Shown here: one piece after another, positions 1-7,183 of the stretch
How the letters are laid out: the number at the start of each line of letters is the position of its first letter
How positions within the stretch are numbered: the first letter of the stretch is position 1
From: Terrimesophilobacter sp038243605
GTDB taxonomy: Bacteria; Actinomycetota; Actinomycetes; Actinomycetales; Microbacteriaceae
NCBI GenBank assembly: GCA_038243605.1
Contig: JBBSQX010000001.1
Coordinates: 124,001-188,000 of the forward strand
Direction: 5' to 3'
Length of the DNA: 64,000 bases
Notes under the pieces: model-generated
The model's database searches: none
What the model was told of the DNA's origin: nothing
Seen by the model: only the letters and a program-made list of their open reading frames with translations
Position numbers and translations under genes: made by a program

Positions 1-202
1 TGCGTGGGCCCGCATAGCCCGTCAGGTCTGGCGTCGTCGAAGGCACCGGCGCGGCAGTGGCCGCCATCGTTCCTGCCACGAGTCCAGCGGCAACAACCGC
101 AAGAGTCGCGAGGACAGACGTGACACTCAGCAGACCGCGACGCATGCGCTTTCGCGCTTTCGCAATCAGTATGGTGTGGCGACGGGTGACGGTATTACTC
201 AC
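1..202 (-). CDS. Exported protein, N-terminal fragment cut by the window edge
   Basis: Only the first 67 or so codons are present. Reading begins at a GTG at 202-200, preceded by a strong GAGGAG ribosome site about six bases upstream. The translation has a basic n-region (RRHTILIAKARKRMRR), a hydrophobic Ala/Val/Leu core of about 25 residues, and then a Pro/Ser/Thr-rich stretch starting near APVPSTTPDLTG. That is the layout of a Sec signal peptide followed by an extracellular or wall-associated region. The family cannot be told from this fragment. Its upstream DNA contains a G-rich element (392-406, minus sense TTTTGGGGGTCGTTG) resembling ones upstream of the two LAXTG surface-protein genes in this window, so it may be another envelope protein; that is inference. 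Confidence 0.7.
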   Translation of the reverse strand, partial: MSNTVTRRHTILIAKARKRMRRGLLSVTSVLATLAVVAAGLVAGTMAATAAPVPSTTPDLTGYAGPR

Positions 203-489
203 GGCTTGCTCCTCGGTGGTGTAACGGCTATTCGAGAGCATCCTCCGATCTCACAACCCCTGAAAGAACCGGGCCCATGAGAGAAAAGAGGACGACAGAC
301 AGCATCACTTTATGGTCGTCGGTCTGCACAGTAGGAAGACCGATGCCTGTTTTCACCCCGGCGTTCACCCTCACCACCCTCATTAGGGGTACAACGACCC
401 CCAAAAGGCTCACCAGCGGGTCGCCGCCGCCGCCGTCCACCATGGACCCCGCGACAGTCAAGGGGTACAACGCTCAGTAGCATGGACGG
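203..489. other. Intergenic divergent promoter region
   Basis: This region separates the exported-protein gene on the minus strand from the MFS gene on the plus strand. I see no coding region with convincing composition; short open frames here have no ribosome sites or family resemblance. It holds a G/C-run element at 385-406 (AGGGGTACAACGACCCCCAA) and a second copy of the AGGGGTACAACG string at 460-471. Such repeats could be binding sites for a shared regulator. No clear -35/-10 pair could be fixed by eye. Confidence 0.4.
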
Positions 490-1797
490 ATGCAGGGGGA
501 CACGTTATCGCGGCGCATCTGGAGCGCCTTCATCGTTGTCGGACTCATCGGGCAGGTTGCTCTCACAGTGGAAGGCGCCTACCTCAACCGTTTCGTCTAC
601 GACACGGTCACCGATAACCCGCACATCATCGCCACCATGGTCGCCGCCAGCGCCACCGCCGCCACCCTCAGCACAATGGTGATGGGTGCGATCAGCGACC
701 GCGTCGGCCGCCGCCGCGCTTTCGTGGCGGGAGGCTACCTACTCTGGGGCGCCAGCATGATCGGCTTCGGGCTACTCACAATCGACGCGTTCCGCCCCGC
801 AGCATCTGTTCTCAGTGCTGTCACCCTCACCGTCATCGCCGTCATCGTGTTGGACTGCATCGTGAGCGTATTCAGCGCCGCAGCGTACAGTGCCACCTTC
901 CAGGCGTGGGTGACGGATGTGACCGACGTGAGCAACCGCGGCCGGGCCGAAGCCGCACTGGTAACACTTCCCTTGATCTCCTTGCTCGTCGCCATCGGGT
1001 CACTTGCGGGTCTCGCCAAGCACGGCCAGTGGGTGCTTCTCTTTGGGGTCGTCGGTGCGGTCACCATGGTGGGCGGCGTGCTGGCGTGGTTCCTCGTGAA
1101 AGATGTGCCGAGCGTCCGGCCGCAGCGGGATGGCGTGGTCGCCGCGATCGTGCACGGCCTGAGGCCACGGACCATGCGCAAAAATCCAAGGCTCTACCTG
1201 GCGCTATCTGCCCTCGGCGTGCTGAGCGTCGCCACCCAGATCTACATGCCGTACCTACTCATCTACATCGAACGCTATCTGGGGATCGAATCGTACGCGC
1301 TCATTCTCGGAGTCACCATGCTCGCGGCATCCGTCATCAGCGTTCTCGGCGGCCGGCTCATCGACCGGGTGGGCAAGCTCAGGTTCATTCTGCCCGCTGC
1401 CGCGCTCTACGCTGCCGGGCTTCTTCTCATGTTCTTGGCTCGCGGCATTGGGCCCGTTATGGTGGCAGGCACCACCGTCATTGCCGGCTTCATGCTGCTC
1501 GCCGCCGTGACCGCCGGGCTGGTTCGGGACTACACGCCCCGAGACCGCACCGGAGCGGTGCAGGGGGTGCGCATCCTCTTCATCAGCCTGGTGCCCTCCC
1601 TGATCGGACCCTTCGTCGGGGCCGCCGTCATCATCAACGCCGACGAGTATTACGTCGACCTCGGAGTGCTCAAGCAGGTGCCAACCCCCGGCATCTTCCT
1701 CGCCGCCGCCATCATCCTCACCATCATTCTTATCCCGGTTATCGCGCTGCGCCGACTCGAGCGGATGACGGATGTTGCGCCACAGCTGCGTCCTTAG
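490..1797 (+). CDS. MFS transporter, 12-TM type
   Basis: A 435-residue integral membrane protein of the major facilitator superfamily, predicted to export or import a small molecule across the cytoplasmic membrane; the substrate cannot be read from sequence. The loop after TM2 carries the MFS signature variant SDRVGRRR (about residues 73-80), and the second half repeats a related GGRLIDRVGKLR loop near residue 290, as expected for the two six-helix halves. The ATG at 490 was chosen because the protein begins directly ahead of TM1; an overlapping ATG at 482 belongs to another frame. There is no partner gene on the same strand. It ends 333 bases before the convergent SDR gene. Confidence 0.85.
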   Translation: MQGDTLSRRIWSAFIVVGLIGQVALTVEGAYLNRFVYDTVTDNPHIIATMVAASATAATLSTMVMGAISDRVGRRRAFVAGGYLLWGASMIGFGLLTIDAFRPAASVLSAVTLTVIAVIVLDCIVSVFSAAAYSATFQAWVTDVTDVSNRGRAEAALVTLPLISLLVAIGSLAGLAKHGQWVLLFGVVGAVTMVGGVLAWFLVKDVPSVRPQRDGVVAAIVHGLRPRTMRKNPRLYLALSALGVLSVATQIYMPYLLIYIERYLGIESYALILGVTMLAASVISVLGGRLIDRVGKLRFILPAAALYAAGLLLMFLARGIGPVMVAGTTVIAGFMLLAAVTAGLVRDYTPRDRTGAVQGVRILFISLVPSLIGPFVGAAVIINADEYYVDLGVLKQVPTPGIFLAAAIILTIILIPVIALRRLERMTDVAPQLRP

Positions 1798-1906
1798 CGT
1801 CGCTCGCTGCCCTGGCCCCGGCCCCGCCAGACCTCAGCCCAGCCCCGCCGCGCCAGGCCCCGCCGCGCCAGGCCCTCCCGCCGCCCCGCCCCGCCGCGCC
1901 ACACCG

Positions 1907-1938
1907 ACACCCACACCCACACCCACACCCACACCCAC
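1907..1938. repeat. CACACC hexanucleotide microsatellite
   Basis: Thirty-two bases form a little over five perfect copies of a six-base CCCACA unit. It lies in the non-coding gap after the MFS gene. Such tracts commonly vary in length by slippage. Nothing suggests a telomere or origin function. Confidence 0.85.
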
Positions 1939-1943
1939 GATCG

Positions 1944-2009
1944 CCCGTTTGTGCACACTTTTTGTCGACTTAAGCACGCTCAAAGCGACCAAAAGTGTGC
2001 ACAAACGGG
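1944..2009. repeat. Large inverted repeat, 24-bp arms with one mismatch
   Basis: The left arm is 1944-1967 and the right arm 1986-2009. They are reverse complements over 24 bases with a single mismatch (the left arm has T at the point where the right arm implies G). The loop is 18 bases. The arm core TTTGTGCACAC contains the self-complementary GTGCAC. The arms are A/T-richer than the surrounding sequence and lie between two convergent genes. It could be a bidirectional terminator, a REP-like mobile palindrome, or a protein-binding site; no T-run follows immediately on either strand, so a simple intrinsic terminator is not assured. Confidence 0.8.
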
Positions 2010-2129
2010 ATGCGGCGACGGGGGGAACGTCTTGTGGTTCGGCAGCGGGGGCACGGCACGTGCGGAGGCACAGCGCCCACACGGCACAGCACCCACACGG
2101 CACGTGCGGGGGCAGGGCGACGGCATCGG

Positions 2130-3056
2130 TCAGAGGTGGAACGTGGTATCTGTCCAGTTCTCGGAGAGCGACCATAGCCCGCGCCCGAACTCCTCTGAAT
2201 AACTAGACGCCTCGGGTGTATTGAGCACAGGTCGACCGAAAATCGGCGTTGTCCGCCCCCAGTACTGCCCACCGGTGGCCTGCGGATCGACGGCAGCGCG
2301 AACGAGAGGCCAGGCCGCGGCTTCTTTGCTCCCGCCGGCCACAACACCCAAGCCCGCCAGGAGTCGCCGCCCAAGACTGGGTTCGTTCACGCCTGCACGA
2401 AACGGAGTGAGACCGTCTTGGGCGCCACCCGGGTGAGCGACCAACGCCATGACGGGGCTCCCAGACGCACGCAACCTGCGATTTAGCTCGAACCCAAAGG
2501 ACTGCGTGGAGTGTTTTGACTGCGCATAACTCGAGAAAGAGGTGTACTTCTTCTCGCTCTGAAGATCATCGGCTCGCAGACCCACAAGCTTCGTCACGCC
2601 ACTGCCCATCGTGACAATGCGGCTACCTTCTGTGCGCGCGAGTGCGGCAAAGGTGAGCGACGTGAGGGCGAAATGACCAAGATGGTTTGCCCCGAAGGTG
2701 AGTTCGTGACCATCAGAGGTGACCAGTCGTTTCGGTCCGGCAAGAATGACGCCCGCATTCTCTAGCAGGCCATCTATGCGGTCGCGCTCAGTGAGTTGGG
2801 CTGCCGCCTCGCGAACGGACTGTAACGACGCGAGGTCAAGCGCCACGTACTCCACCTGCGCACCGGGCGTTCGCGATCGGATGACTTCTGCCGCGGCAGT
2901 GAACTTGTCGCGCGACCGCGCAGCGATCACCACCGTGGCCCCCGCCCCTGCAAGCTGCTCCGCAGCGAAGTACCCAATACCTGAGCTACCGCCTGTGACG
3001 ACGAACGTCTTTCCGTGCTGAGGTGGCAGAGCACGTGGGTTCCAGCCAGTAGACAC
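2130..3056 (-). CDS. Short-chain dehydrogenase/reductase (RDH/POR-like)
   Basis: A 308-residue NAD(P)-dependent oxidoreductase of the classical SDR superfamily. Near the N-terminus it has the nucleotide-binding TGGSSGIG motif, then LLENAGV in the place of NNAG, GANHLGHFALT, and the catalytic YAQSK (YxxxK) with an upstream Ser. The size and the NHLGHF motif match retinol-dehydrogenase or protochlorophyllide-reductase-like SDRs; the substrate is unknown. I chose the GTG at 3056, which overlaps the TAG stop of the chorismate mutase gene (TAGTG), because it gives translational coupling and removes a non-homologous Arg/His-rich extension. The pair forms an operon. Confidence 0.85.
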   Translation of the reverse strand: MSTGWNPRALPPQHGKTFVVTGGSSGIGYFAAEQLAGAGATVVIAARSRDKFTAAAEVIRSRTPGAQVEYVALDLASLQSVREAAAQLTERDRIDGLLENAGVILAGPKRLVTSDGHELTFGANHLGHFALTSLTFAALARTEGSRIVTMGSGVTKLVGLRADDLQSEKKYTSFSSYAQSKHSTQSFGFELNRRLRASGSPVMALVAHPGGAQDGLTPFRAGVNEPSLGRRLLAGLGVVAGGSKEAAAWPLVRAAVDPQATGGQYWGRTTPIFGRPVLNTPEASSYSEEFGRGLWSLSENWTDTTFHL

Positions 3057-3388
3057 TAGAGAGTTTCGATAGTGCCGGTGGAGGCAATTCGTTCGTGGTG
3101 GTGGATGACCTCGGCGACAACGAAGTTGAACCACTTCTCTGCGAAAGCCGGATCGAGGTGGCTGTCAACCGCGAGCGCCTGCAGCCGGGCAATCTGAACC
3201 TTCTCGCGCGCAGCATCCGACGCCGGCAGTCCGTGAGTCGCCTTCAGTTTGCCCACCTGCTGGGTGAACCGGAATCGCTCTGCCAGAAGGTGAATAAGTG
3301 CGGCATCGATGTTGTCGATGCTCAGCCGAAGGCCCTCAAGTTGCTGCTGCACTTCGTCGTTGTTCTGTGTTGCTCGATCGTCGCCCAT
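3056..3388 (-). CDS. Chorismate mutase, AroQ class
   Basis: A 110-residue helical protein of the AroQ fold that would convert chorismate to prephenate, the entry to Phe and Tyr synthesis, in the cytoplasm. The typical start helix LRLSIDNIDAALIHLLAERF is followed by RFTQQVGKLKATHGLP and a last helix with WFNFVVAEVIHHHERI. These match the conserved Arg, Asp and Lys positions of monofunctional actinobacterial chorismate mutases. No signal peptide is present. It is the first gene of a pair with the downstream SDR, overlapping by one base. No clear Shine-Dalgarno sequence precedes the ATG. Confidence 0.88.
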   Translation of the reverse strand: MGDDRATQNNDEVQQQLEGLRLSIDNIDAALIHLLAERFRFTQQVGKLKATHGLPASDAAREKVQIARLQALAVDSHLDPAFAEKWFNFVVAEVIHHHERIASTGTIETL

Positions 3389-3397
3389 GGTACGAGG

Positions 3398-4330
3398 TTA
3401 CTGTGCCGCACCCGCCACCGGGCGGCGTCTGATGCGAAGACGTTCTTGCGTGAACAGGATGCCGATGAGCACGAGAGCGGCCCCGACGGGTTCGTGCCAT
3501 GACAGCGTTTCGCCCAGAACGAGGAAGCCGAGCCCCACCGCAACGACGGGAATCAGGTACGTGACCGTGGAGGCGTTCGTCGCACCCCACGCCCTCAACA
3601 CCGCGATGTTCCAGATGTAGGCAATGCCGGTTCCGAACGCGCCGAGCAAAAGTAGGCTCCCGACGACCTCCCATGAGAGGTGCACGGGGCCAATCGCCAC
3701 GATCGGGGTGAGGAACAGCATCACCACTGCTGCTGTTCCCACATTCATGAACGCCACCGTTGTGCCACTGATCGAGCGTTGGGTCACAAACTTTCGAAGG
3801 TATCCGGTGGCAACGCCGTACAGGATGGCGGCGGTAAGACACGCAAGCTGGCCCCACACGTCGGCACTGATATCCGTGAATTGCCACGGGGCGATGATGA
3901 CGACAACGCCCACAATTCCGAGGAGCACTCCGATGACCTGCCCGCGGCTCAGTTTCTCGACCCGGTACACGAGCGCGACCATCAGCGCGGTGGCGATGGG
4001 GGTGAGGGAGTTGTAGATGGCGGCGAGGCCAGAAGAAATATGTTGCTCAGCCCACGCGAAAAGCAGATGAGGGATGACACAGTTGGTCAGCGCGATCACG
4101 AGAAAGTGAAAATACATGATCGGTTCGCGTGGCAGTCGGTGGCGGCCAATGAGCATGACAACACCGAGGGTGAGCGCACCGAGGATCTCCCTCGACCATG
4201 CAATCTGCCCGTACGAGACTCCGTCGAGCGCAATTTTCATGAACAGAAAACTGGAACCCCACGCGATACCCATCGCGATGAATTGAATGGGGATTCCGTA
4301 TCGTCTGGCCCCCGTCAGTACTTGGCTCAC
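3398..4330 (-). CDS. EamA/DMT family transporter
   Basis: A 310-residue membrane protein with about ten transmembrane helices and the duplicated EamA architecture (first repeat roughly residues 15-145, second 165-300). Landmarks are MGIAWGSSFLFMKIAL in helix 1, PHLLFAWAEQHISSGLAAIYNSLTPI, and PVVAVGLGFLVLGETLSWHEPVGAALVLIGI in the last helices. Drug/metabolite transporters of this type export amino acids, purines or other metabolites; the substrate is not predictable here. Translation appears to begin at GTG 4330, but a later ATG at the first helix is possible. It ends nine bases before the chorismate mutase start, so the three genes may be co-transcribed. Confidence 0.85.
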   Translation of the reverse strand: MSQVLTGARRYGIPIQFIAMGIAWGSSFLFMKIALDGVSYGQIAWSREILGALTLGVVMLIGRHRLPREPIMYFHFLVIALTNCVIPHLLFAWAEQHISSGLAAIYNSLTPIATALMVALVYRVEKLSRGQVIGVLLGIVGVVVIIAPWQFTDISADVWGQLACLTAAILYGVATGYLRKFVTQRSISGTTVAFMNVGTAAVVMLFLTPIVAIGPVHLSWEVVGSLLLLGAFGTGIAYIWNIAVLRAWGATNASTVTYLIPVVAVGLGFLVLGETLSWHEPVGAALVLIGILFTQERLRIRRRPVAGAAQ

Positions 4331-4364
4331 AAGCTGACACTACAGCCCGGCATCGCCCCCACAA

Positions 4365-5006
4365 TCACGTGCGAGGTGTGCGAAAGAGCACGGGGCGGCC
4401 CTCGTACTGTTCGAGCCTTTTTTCGAGGCCCTCGCGCACGGCAGGCCAGTCATCGATGATGATCGAAAACACTGCAGAGTCGCGCCAGGTGCCATCCGCT
4501 CGAGGCTGATCGCGACGCACGACGCCCTCGAATGTCGCACCAAGTTTGGCGATGGCCGCACGCGAGTGTTCGTTAATGAAATCTGTCTGGATTTTGACTC
4601 GACCGAACCCGGAGTCGAACGCGTGTTGCAACAGCAAGAGTTTTGCTTCGGGGTTGACTGCCGTTCCCCACACACGCGGGTCGTAGCCCGTCCAACCGAT
4701 GTGGGTGGCTTCGCGAGGTTCATCAAAATCACCGAGCGTTGTCGTGCCGACGATCGTTCCCTCACGAGGCCCACCGACGAGGATCACGGCGTAGCGATTA
4801 TTCTCGTCCGTGAGGTAGGAGTCTGACCACTCACGAAATTCTTCCAATGATTCAGGAAGGACACTGAGCCCGCCGCCATATCCGAACTCAAACACCTCAC
4901 GGCGACCGATGGCCTCGTACAGCCCTGGCAGGTGCTCGTCGTTCAGCGGTTCAAGCCGAATGAAGTCGCCGACAAGGGTGGTGGGTTCTGGTCGTTTCGC
5001 TGGCAC
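4365..5006 (-). CDS. GNAT family N-acetyltransferase (RimJ/RimL type)
   Basis: A 213-residue acetyl-CoA-dependent N-acetyltransferase. It begins with the typical LVGDFIRLEPLNDEHLPGLYEA segment of the RimJ/RimL subfamily. The acetyl-CoA pocket region includes GTTTLGDFDEPREATHIGWTG and the later HAFDSGFGRVKIQTDFINEHSRAAIAKLGATFEGVVRRDQ segment, where N-x-x-S-x-x-A-x-x-x-x-G is the family hallmark. The probable acceptor is an amino group on a small molecule or protein N-terminus, unknown here. It starts at GTG 5006, only 29 bases from the divergent ATG of the next gene, so the two share a promoter region. Confidence 0.85.
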   Translation of the reverse strand: MPAKRPEPTTLVGDFIRLEPLNDEHLPGLYEAIGRREVFEFGYGGGLSVLPESLEEFREWSDSYLTDENNRYAVILVGGPREGTIVGTTTLGDFDEPREATHIGWTGYDPRVWGTAVNPEAKLLLLQHAFDSGFGRVKIQTDFINEHSRAAIAKLGATFEGVVRRDQPRADGTWRDSAVFSIIIDDWPAVREGLEKRLEQYEGRPVLFRTPRT

Positions 5007-5035
5007 TCCTTGATTCTGGCACTACTCGTGCCACG

Positions 5036-5656
5036 ATGGAACGCATGCAGAATGTTGTTCTCTTCGAAGAATCTGCGCGCAGCTTTTTTGGTCTGCTTGC
5101 CCGCATAAATCCGGATCAATGGGATGAACCTGGACTGGGTGCATGGACAGTGCGGAGTCTCGCTGGTCACACGCTGCGCGCCATCACGACGGTCGGCGAG
5201 TACCTTGCCGTTGAGCCACCATCAGTCGCAAGTTGCGCGGATGCCGAAGCCTACTTGCTCGGAATCACCGCGGGTGCGGGGGTGAACGACGCCATCGCGC
5301 AGCGCGGCATCGCCTCCGGTGAACTGCTGGCCGCCATTCCACTCGAACAACTCACCCAGGAGCTCAATCGAACTTTGGCGCAGATCGCCGCTCAGCCTGT
5401 AGCGCGGGTGCTGGCGGTGCACGGCGGGCGAAGCATCCTGCTGTCTGAGTACTTGCGCACAAGAAGTTTCGAGCTCATCGTGCACTCCATGGATATCGCA
5501 CGCGCGACCGGCATCGAGCAGGTGCTTCCGATGAGGTCGGTCGAGGATGCCGCAGCACTCGCCGCGCGCGTTGCCGTTCGGCAGGGCGACGGGAAGGCAA
5601 TTCTGAACGCATTGACCGGCCGGATTCCTTTGCCTGAAAGTTTCAGCGTGGTCTGA
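5036..5656 (+). CDS. Maleylpyruvate isomerase N-terminal (MDMPI/TIGR03083) family protein
   Basis: A 206-residue protein of the actinobacterial mycothiol-dependent DinB-like family. The recognisable segment is WDEPGLGAWTVRSLAGHTLRA near residues 25-45, where W, the Leu pair and the His of GHTLRA are conserved; that His is one of the metal ligands in this fold. The middle has LRTRSFELIVHSMDIARATG, matching the second metal-ligand helix (H-x-x-D). Family members are thiol transferases or isomerases using mycothiol; many have no assigned reaction, and none is claimed here. Its presence supports an actinomycete host. It is divergent from the GNAT gene. Confidence 0.75.
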   Translation: MERMQNVVLFEESARSFFGLLARINPDQWDEPGLGAWTVRSLAGHTLRAITTVGEYLAVEPPSVASCADAEAYLLGITAGAGVNDAIAQRGIASGELLAAIPLEQLTQELNRTLAQIAAQPVARVLAVHGGRSILLSEYLRTRSFELIVHSMDIARATGIEQVLPMRSVEDAAALAARVAVRQGDGKAILNALTGRIPLPESFSVV

Positions 5657-5743
5657 CTTTGGCGTGGTCCAACTTCTACGGGTGTAGCTTCAACGTGATC
5701 TAACTTCTGCAGGTCTCACGTCAGCGGGTGTAACTTCGACGCC

Positions 5744-5775
5744 GTCTCACGTCGGCGCCGTCTCACGTCGATGCC
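5744..5775. repeat. Tandem 16-bp repeat in a degenerate repeat stretch
   Basis: Two adjacent 16-base copies (5744-5759 and 5760-5775) differ at two positions and share GTCTCACGTCG. Around them, 5656-5743 holds looser copies of the same theme (AACTTCTACGGGTGTA, AACTTCTGCAGGTCTC, ACGTCAGCGGGTGTAAC). The whole 127-base gap between two convergent genes looks like decayed tandem duplications. I see no coding potential there. Confidence 0.6.
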
Positions 5776-5783
5776 GTCCGCGC

Positions 5784-6659
5784 TCAACGCCCGCGGTGCT
5801 TCTTTCTGGATTCAGCACGCTTGCGGTTCGCGGCATGTGCCGCTCCGCTGCGTTGAGCCGCAGCCCCCGCCTTCGTTGTGCCTTTCGCCGTGCCTTTTGC
5901 TGCACTCTTGGCCGCACCCTTAGTCGCGCCCTTTGATGCACTCTTGGCCGCGCCCGTTGCGCCGCCCCTTGCGGCACCCTTGGCGGCGGCTTTCGCCTTC
6001 GCCGGTTGCTCCTTTGTGGCTGAGCCTTCTGCCAACGCTGTGGATCGAGAACTCTGTGCGGTGCGACCACGCACTATGCCAATGAAATCTGCGATCAACT
6101 CTGCGCTGGTGGCATCGCTCACCTCACGGCCAGAGTCCACACCGGAGCCCGCGTCCGCATCCGACTCAACGGAGGCGGGAGTCGCGCGCCAGACGAGAGC
6201 GATCTGCGTCTCGGGGGCATCCGTAATCGGGCGCACGACCACATCTTTGCGGCTTTGCATTCGAGCGATGGACTGCGGAACCACGAGCACGCCAACACCA
6301 GCAGCGACAAGGTCGAATGGGCCACGATCATGGTGTTTCGCGCCAGCGCTCTGCAGTGGCTCCCCCGCGAGATCGGCGAGCGTGACAGCATCTGCCGCGG
6401 CGATCACGTGATCTTTTGCGGCAACGGCAACGGCGCGTTCCCGGTACAGCGGAATGACGTGAAGGCCATCCGCTTCTAACGGCAGGCGAACAAAGCTGAG
6501 GTGGGCAGTGCCCTCAAGAACGACACTGGTTTGTTGCGGTTGGTCCGTCGGAAGGATGAGGAGAGGAATCTCGGGATGGCGCTCGGCCCAAATTCTGGTC
6601 CATTTGGTGACGGTCACGCCCGGCACGAAGGCAACCGAGAGTGCGGGGCGCTGCTCCAT
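5784..6659 (-). CDS. LysR-type effector-binding domain without HTH, with Lys/Ala-rich tail
   Basis: A 291-residue protein. Residues 1 to about 190 match the periplasmic-binding-like effector domain of LysR regulators (LSVAFVPGVTVTKW at the start, then ERAVAVAAKDHVIA, LADLAGEPLQ, GVGVLVVPQSIARM). The N-terminal winged-helix DNA-binding domain is missing. Instead the C-terminus, from about residue 215, is a low-complexity Ala/Lys/Gly region of AAKG/ATKG/SAAK repeats ending in a basic NRKRAESRKKHRGR segment, much like a histone H1 tail. The ATG at 6659 has a GGGGAGGG ribosome site; a longer open frame upstream is not needed. It is divergent from a DUF5997 gene, a pairing I know from other Microbacteriaceae. 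The ligand is unknown. Confidence 0.8.
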   Translation of the reverse strand: MEQRPALSVAFVPGVTVTKWTRIWAERHPEIPLLILPTDQPQQTSVVLEGTAHLSFVRLPLEADGLHVIPLYRERAVAVAAKDHVIAAADAVTLADLAGEPLQSAGAKHHDRGPFDLVAAGVGVLVVPQSIARMQSRKDVVVRPITDAPETQIALVWRATPASVESDADAGSGVDSGREVSDATSAELIADFIGIVRGRTAQSSRSTALAEGSATKEQPAKAKAAAKGAARGGATGAAKSASKGATKGAAKSAAKGTAKGTTKAGAAAQRSGAAHAANRKRAESRKKHRGR

Positions 6660-6742
6660 GTGAAACCCTCCCCTGCAAGTGTTGCGGTGGCGCACATGCG
6701 AAACCGTTTTTCACAGGCTAACGCAGCGGATACGCTTGCCAG

Positions 6743-7144
6743 ATGACCGCGCAACACTCCGACCAGACGATGAAGCCCGAAACTGCGGCAAAAAAGCTGG
6801 CGATCTATCTTCCAGCAGCCCCCGAAGAGTTCCGAGAGAACCCCGTCACCAGGGCACAGCTCGCCGCCCTCATGGCTGAGCCACCGCAGTGGCTCGTCGA
6901 CCTGCGCAAGAATGGCCCACACCCCCGCCCGGAGGTCGCGCGAAAACTTGGCGTTTCGATCAGCGGGCTCGCACGTGGCGAGCTTACGGAGGCGCTCACC
7001 ACCGACGAGATAAGCGAGTTGCTTCAGGTGCGACCGGAGTGGCTCGTCATCGAACGCGCCACTCACGCCGAAGTGCAGAACGAGAACGCCAGGGTGAAAG
7101 CGGTCAAGGCCAAGCGTGCAGAGCGAACCAAAGACAGCAAATAG
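6743..7144 (+). CDS. DUF5997 family protein
   Basis: A 133-residue soluble protein. The start METAAKKL-like segment (KPETAAKKLAIYLPAAPEEF), two PPQWLVDLRKNGPHPRPEVARKLG-type helices and SGLARGELTEALTTDEISELL are characteristic of the small actinobacterial DUF5997 family. The N-terminus has an HTH-like appearance (KLGVSISGLARG), so a DNA-binding role is conceivable, but no function is known. The C-terminus is a charged helix rich in Lys and Arg. The ATG at 6743 gives the longest product; an ATG at 6770 starts exactly at the conserved region and could be the real start. It is divergent from the LysR-effector gene with an 83-base shared promoter region. Confidence 0.78.
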   Translation: MTAQHSDQTMKPETAAKKLAIYLPAAPEEFRENPVTRAQLAALMAEPPQWLVDLRKNGPHPRPEVARKLGVSISGLARGELTEALTTDEISELLQVRPEWLVIERATHAEVQNENARVKAVKAKRAERTKDSK

Positions 7145-7183
7145 CTGACCCGGTTTTAAGCGGAGTCTTTTGCGCGGGTTCTT

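Larger units (their letters stand above)
1798..2129. other. Non-coding gap rich in repeats
   Basis: This stretch lies between the stop codons of two convergent genes. It contains CCCCGCC/GCGCCAGG-type low-complexity sequence at about 1810-1900, a CACACC microsatellite at 1907-1938, a large imperfect palindrome at 1944-2009, and a second GC-rich area at 2050-2120 where GGCACGTGCGG and CCCACACGGCAC are each repeated. Open frames across it are made of Pro/Arg/Ala/His only and have no ribosome sites, so I treat it as non-coding. The palindrome may terminate both flanking genes. Confidence 0.6.

Noticed and set aside
1907..1938. CACACC tract as telomere or origin sequence
   Set aside because: Only 32 bases, in a gap between convergent genes, with no replication genes near.
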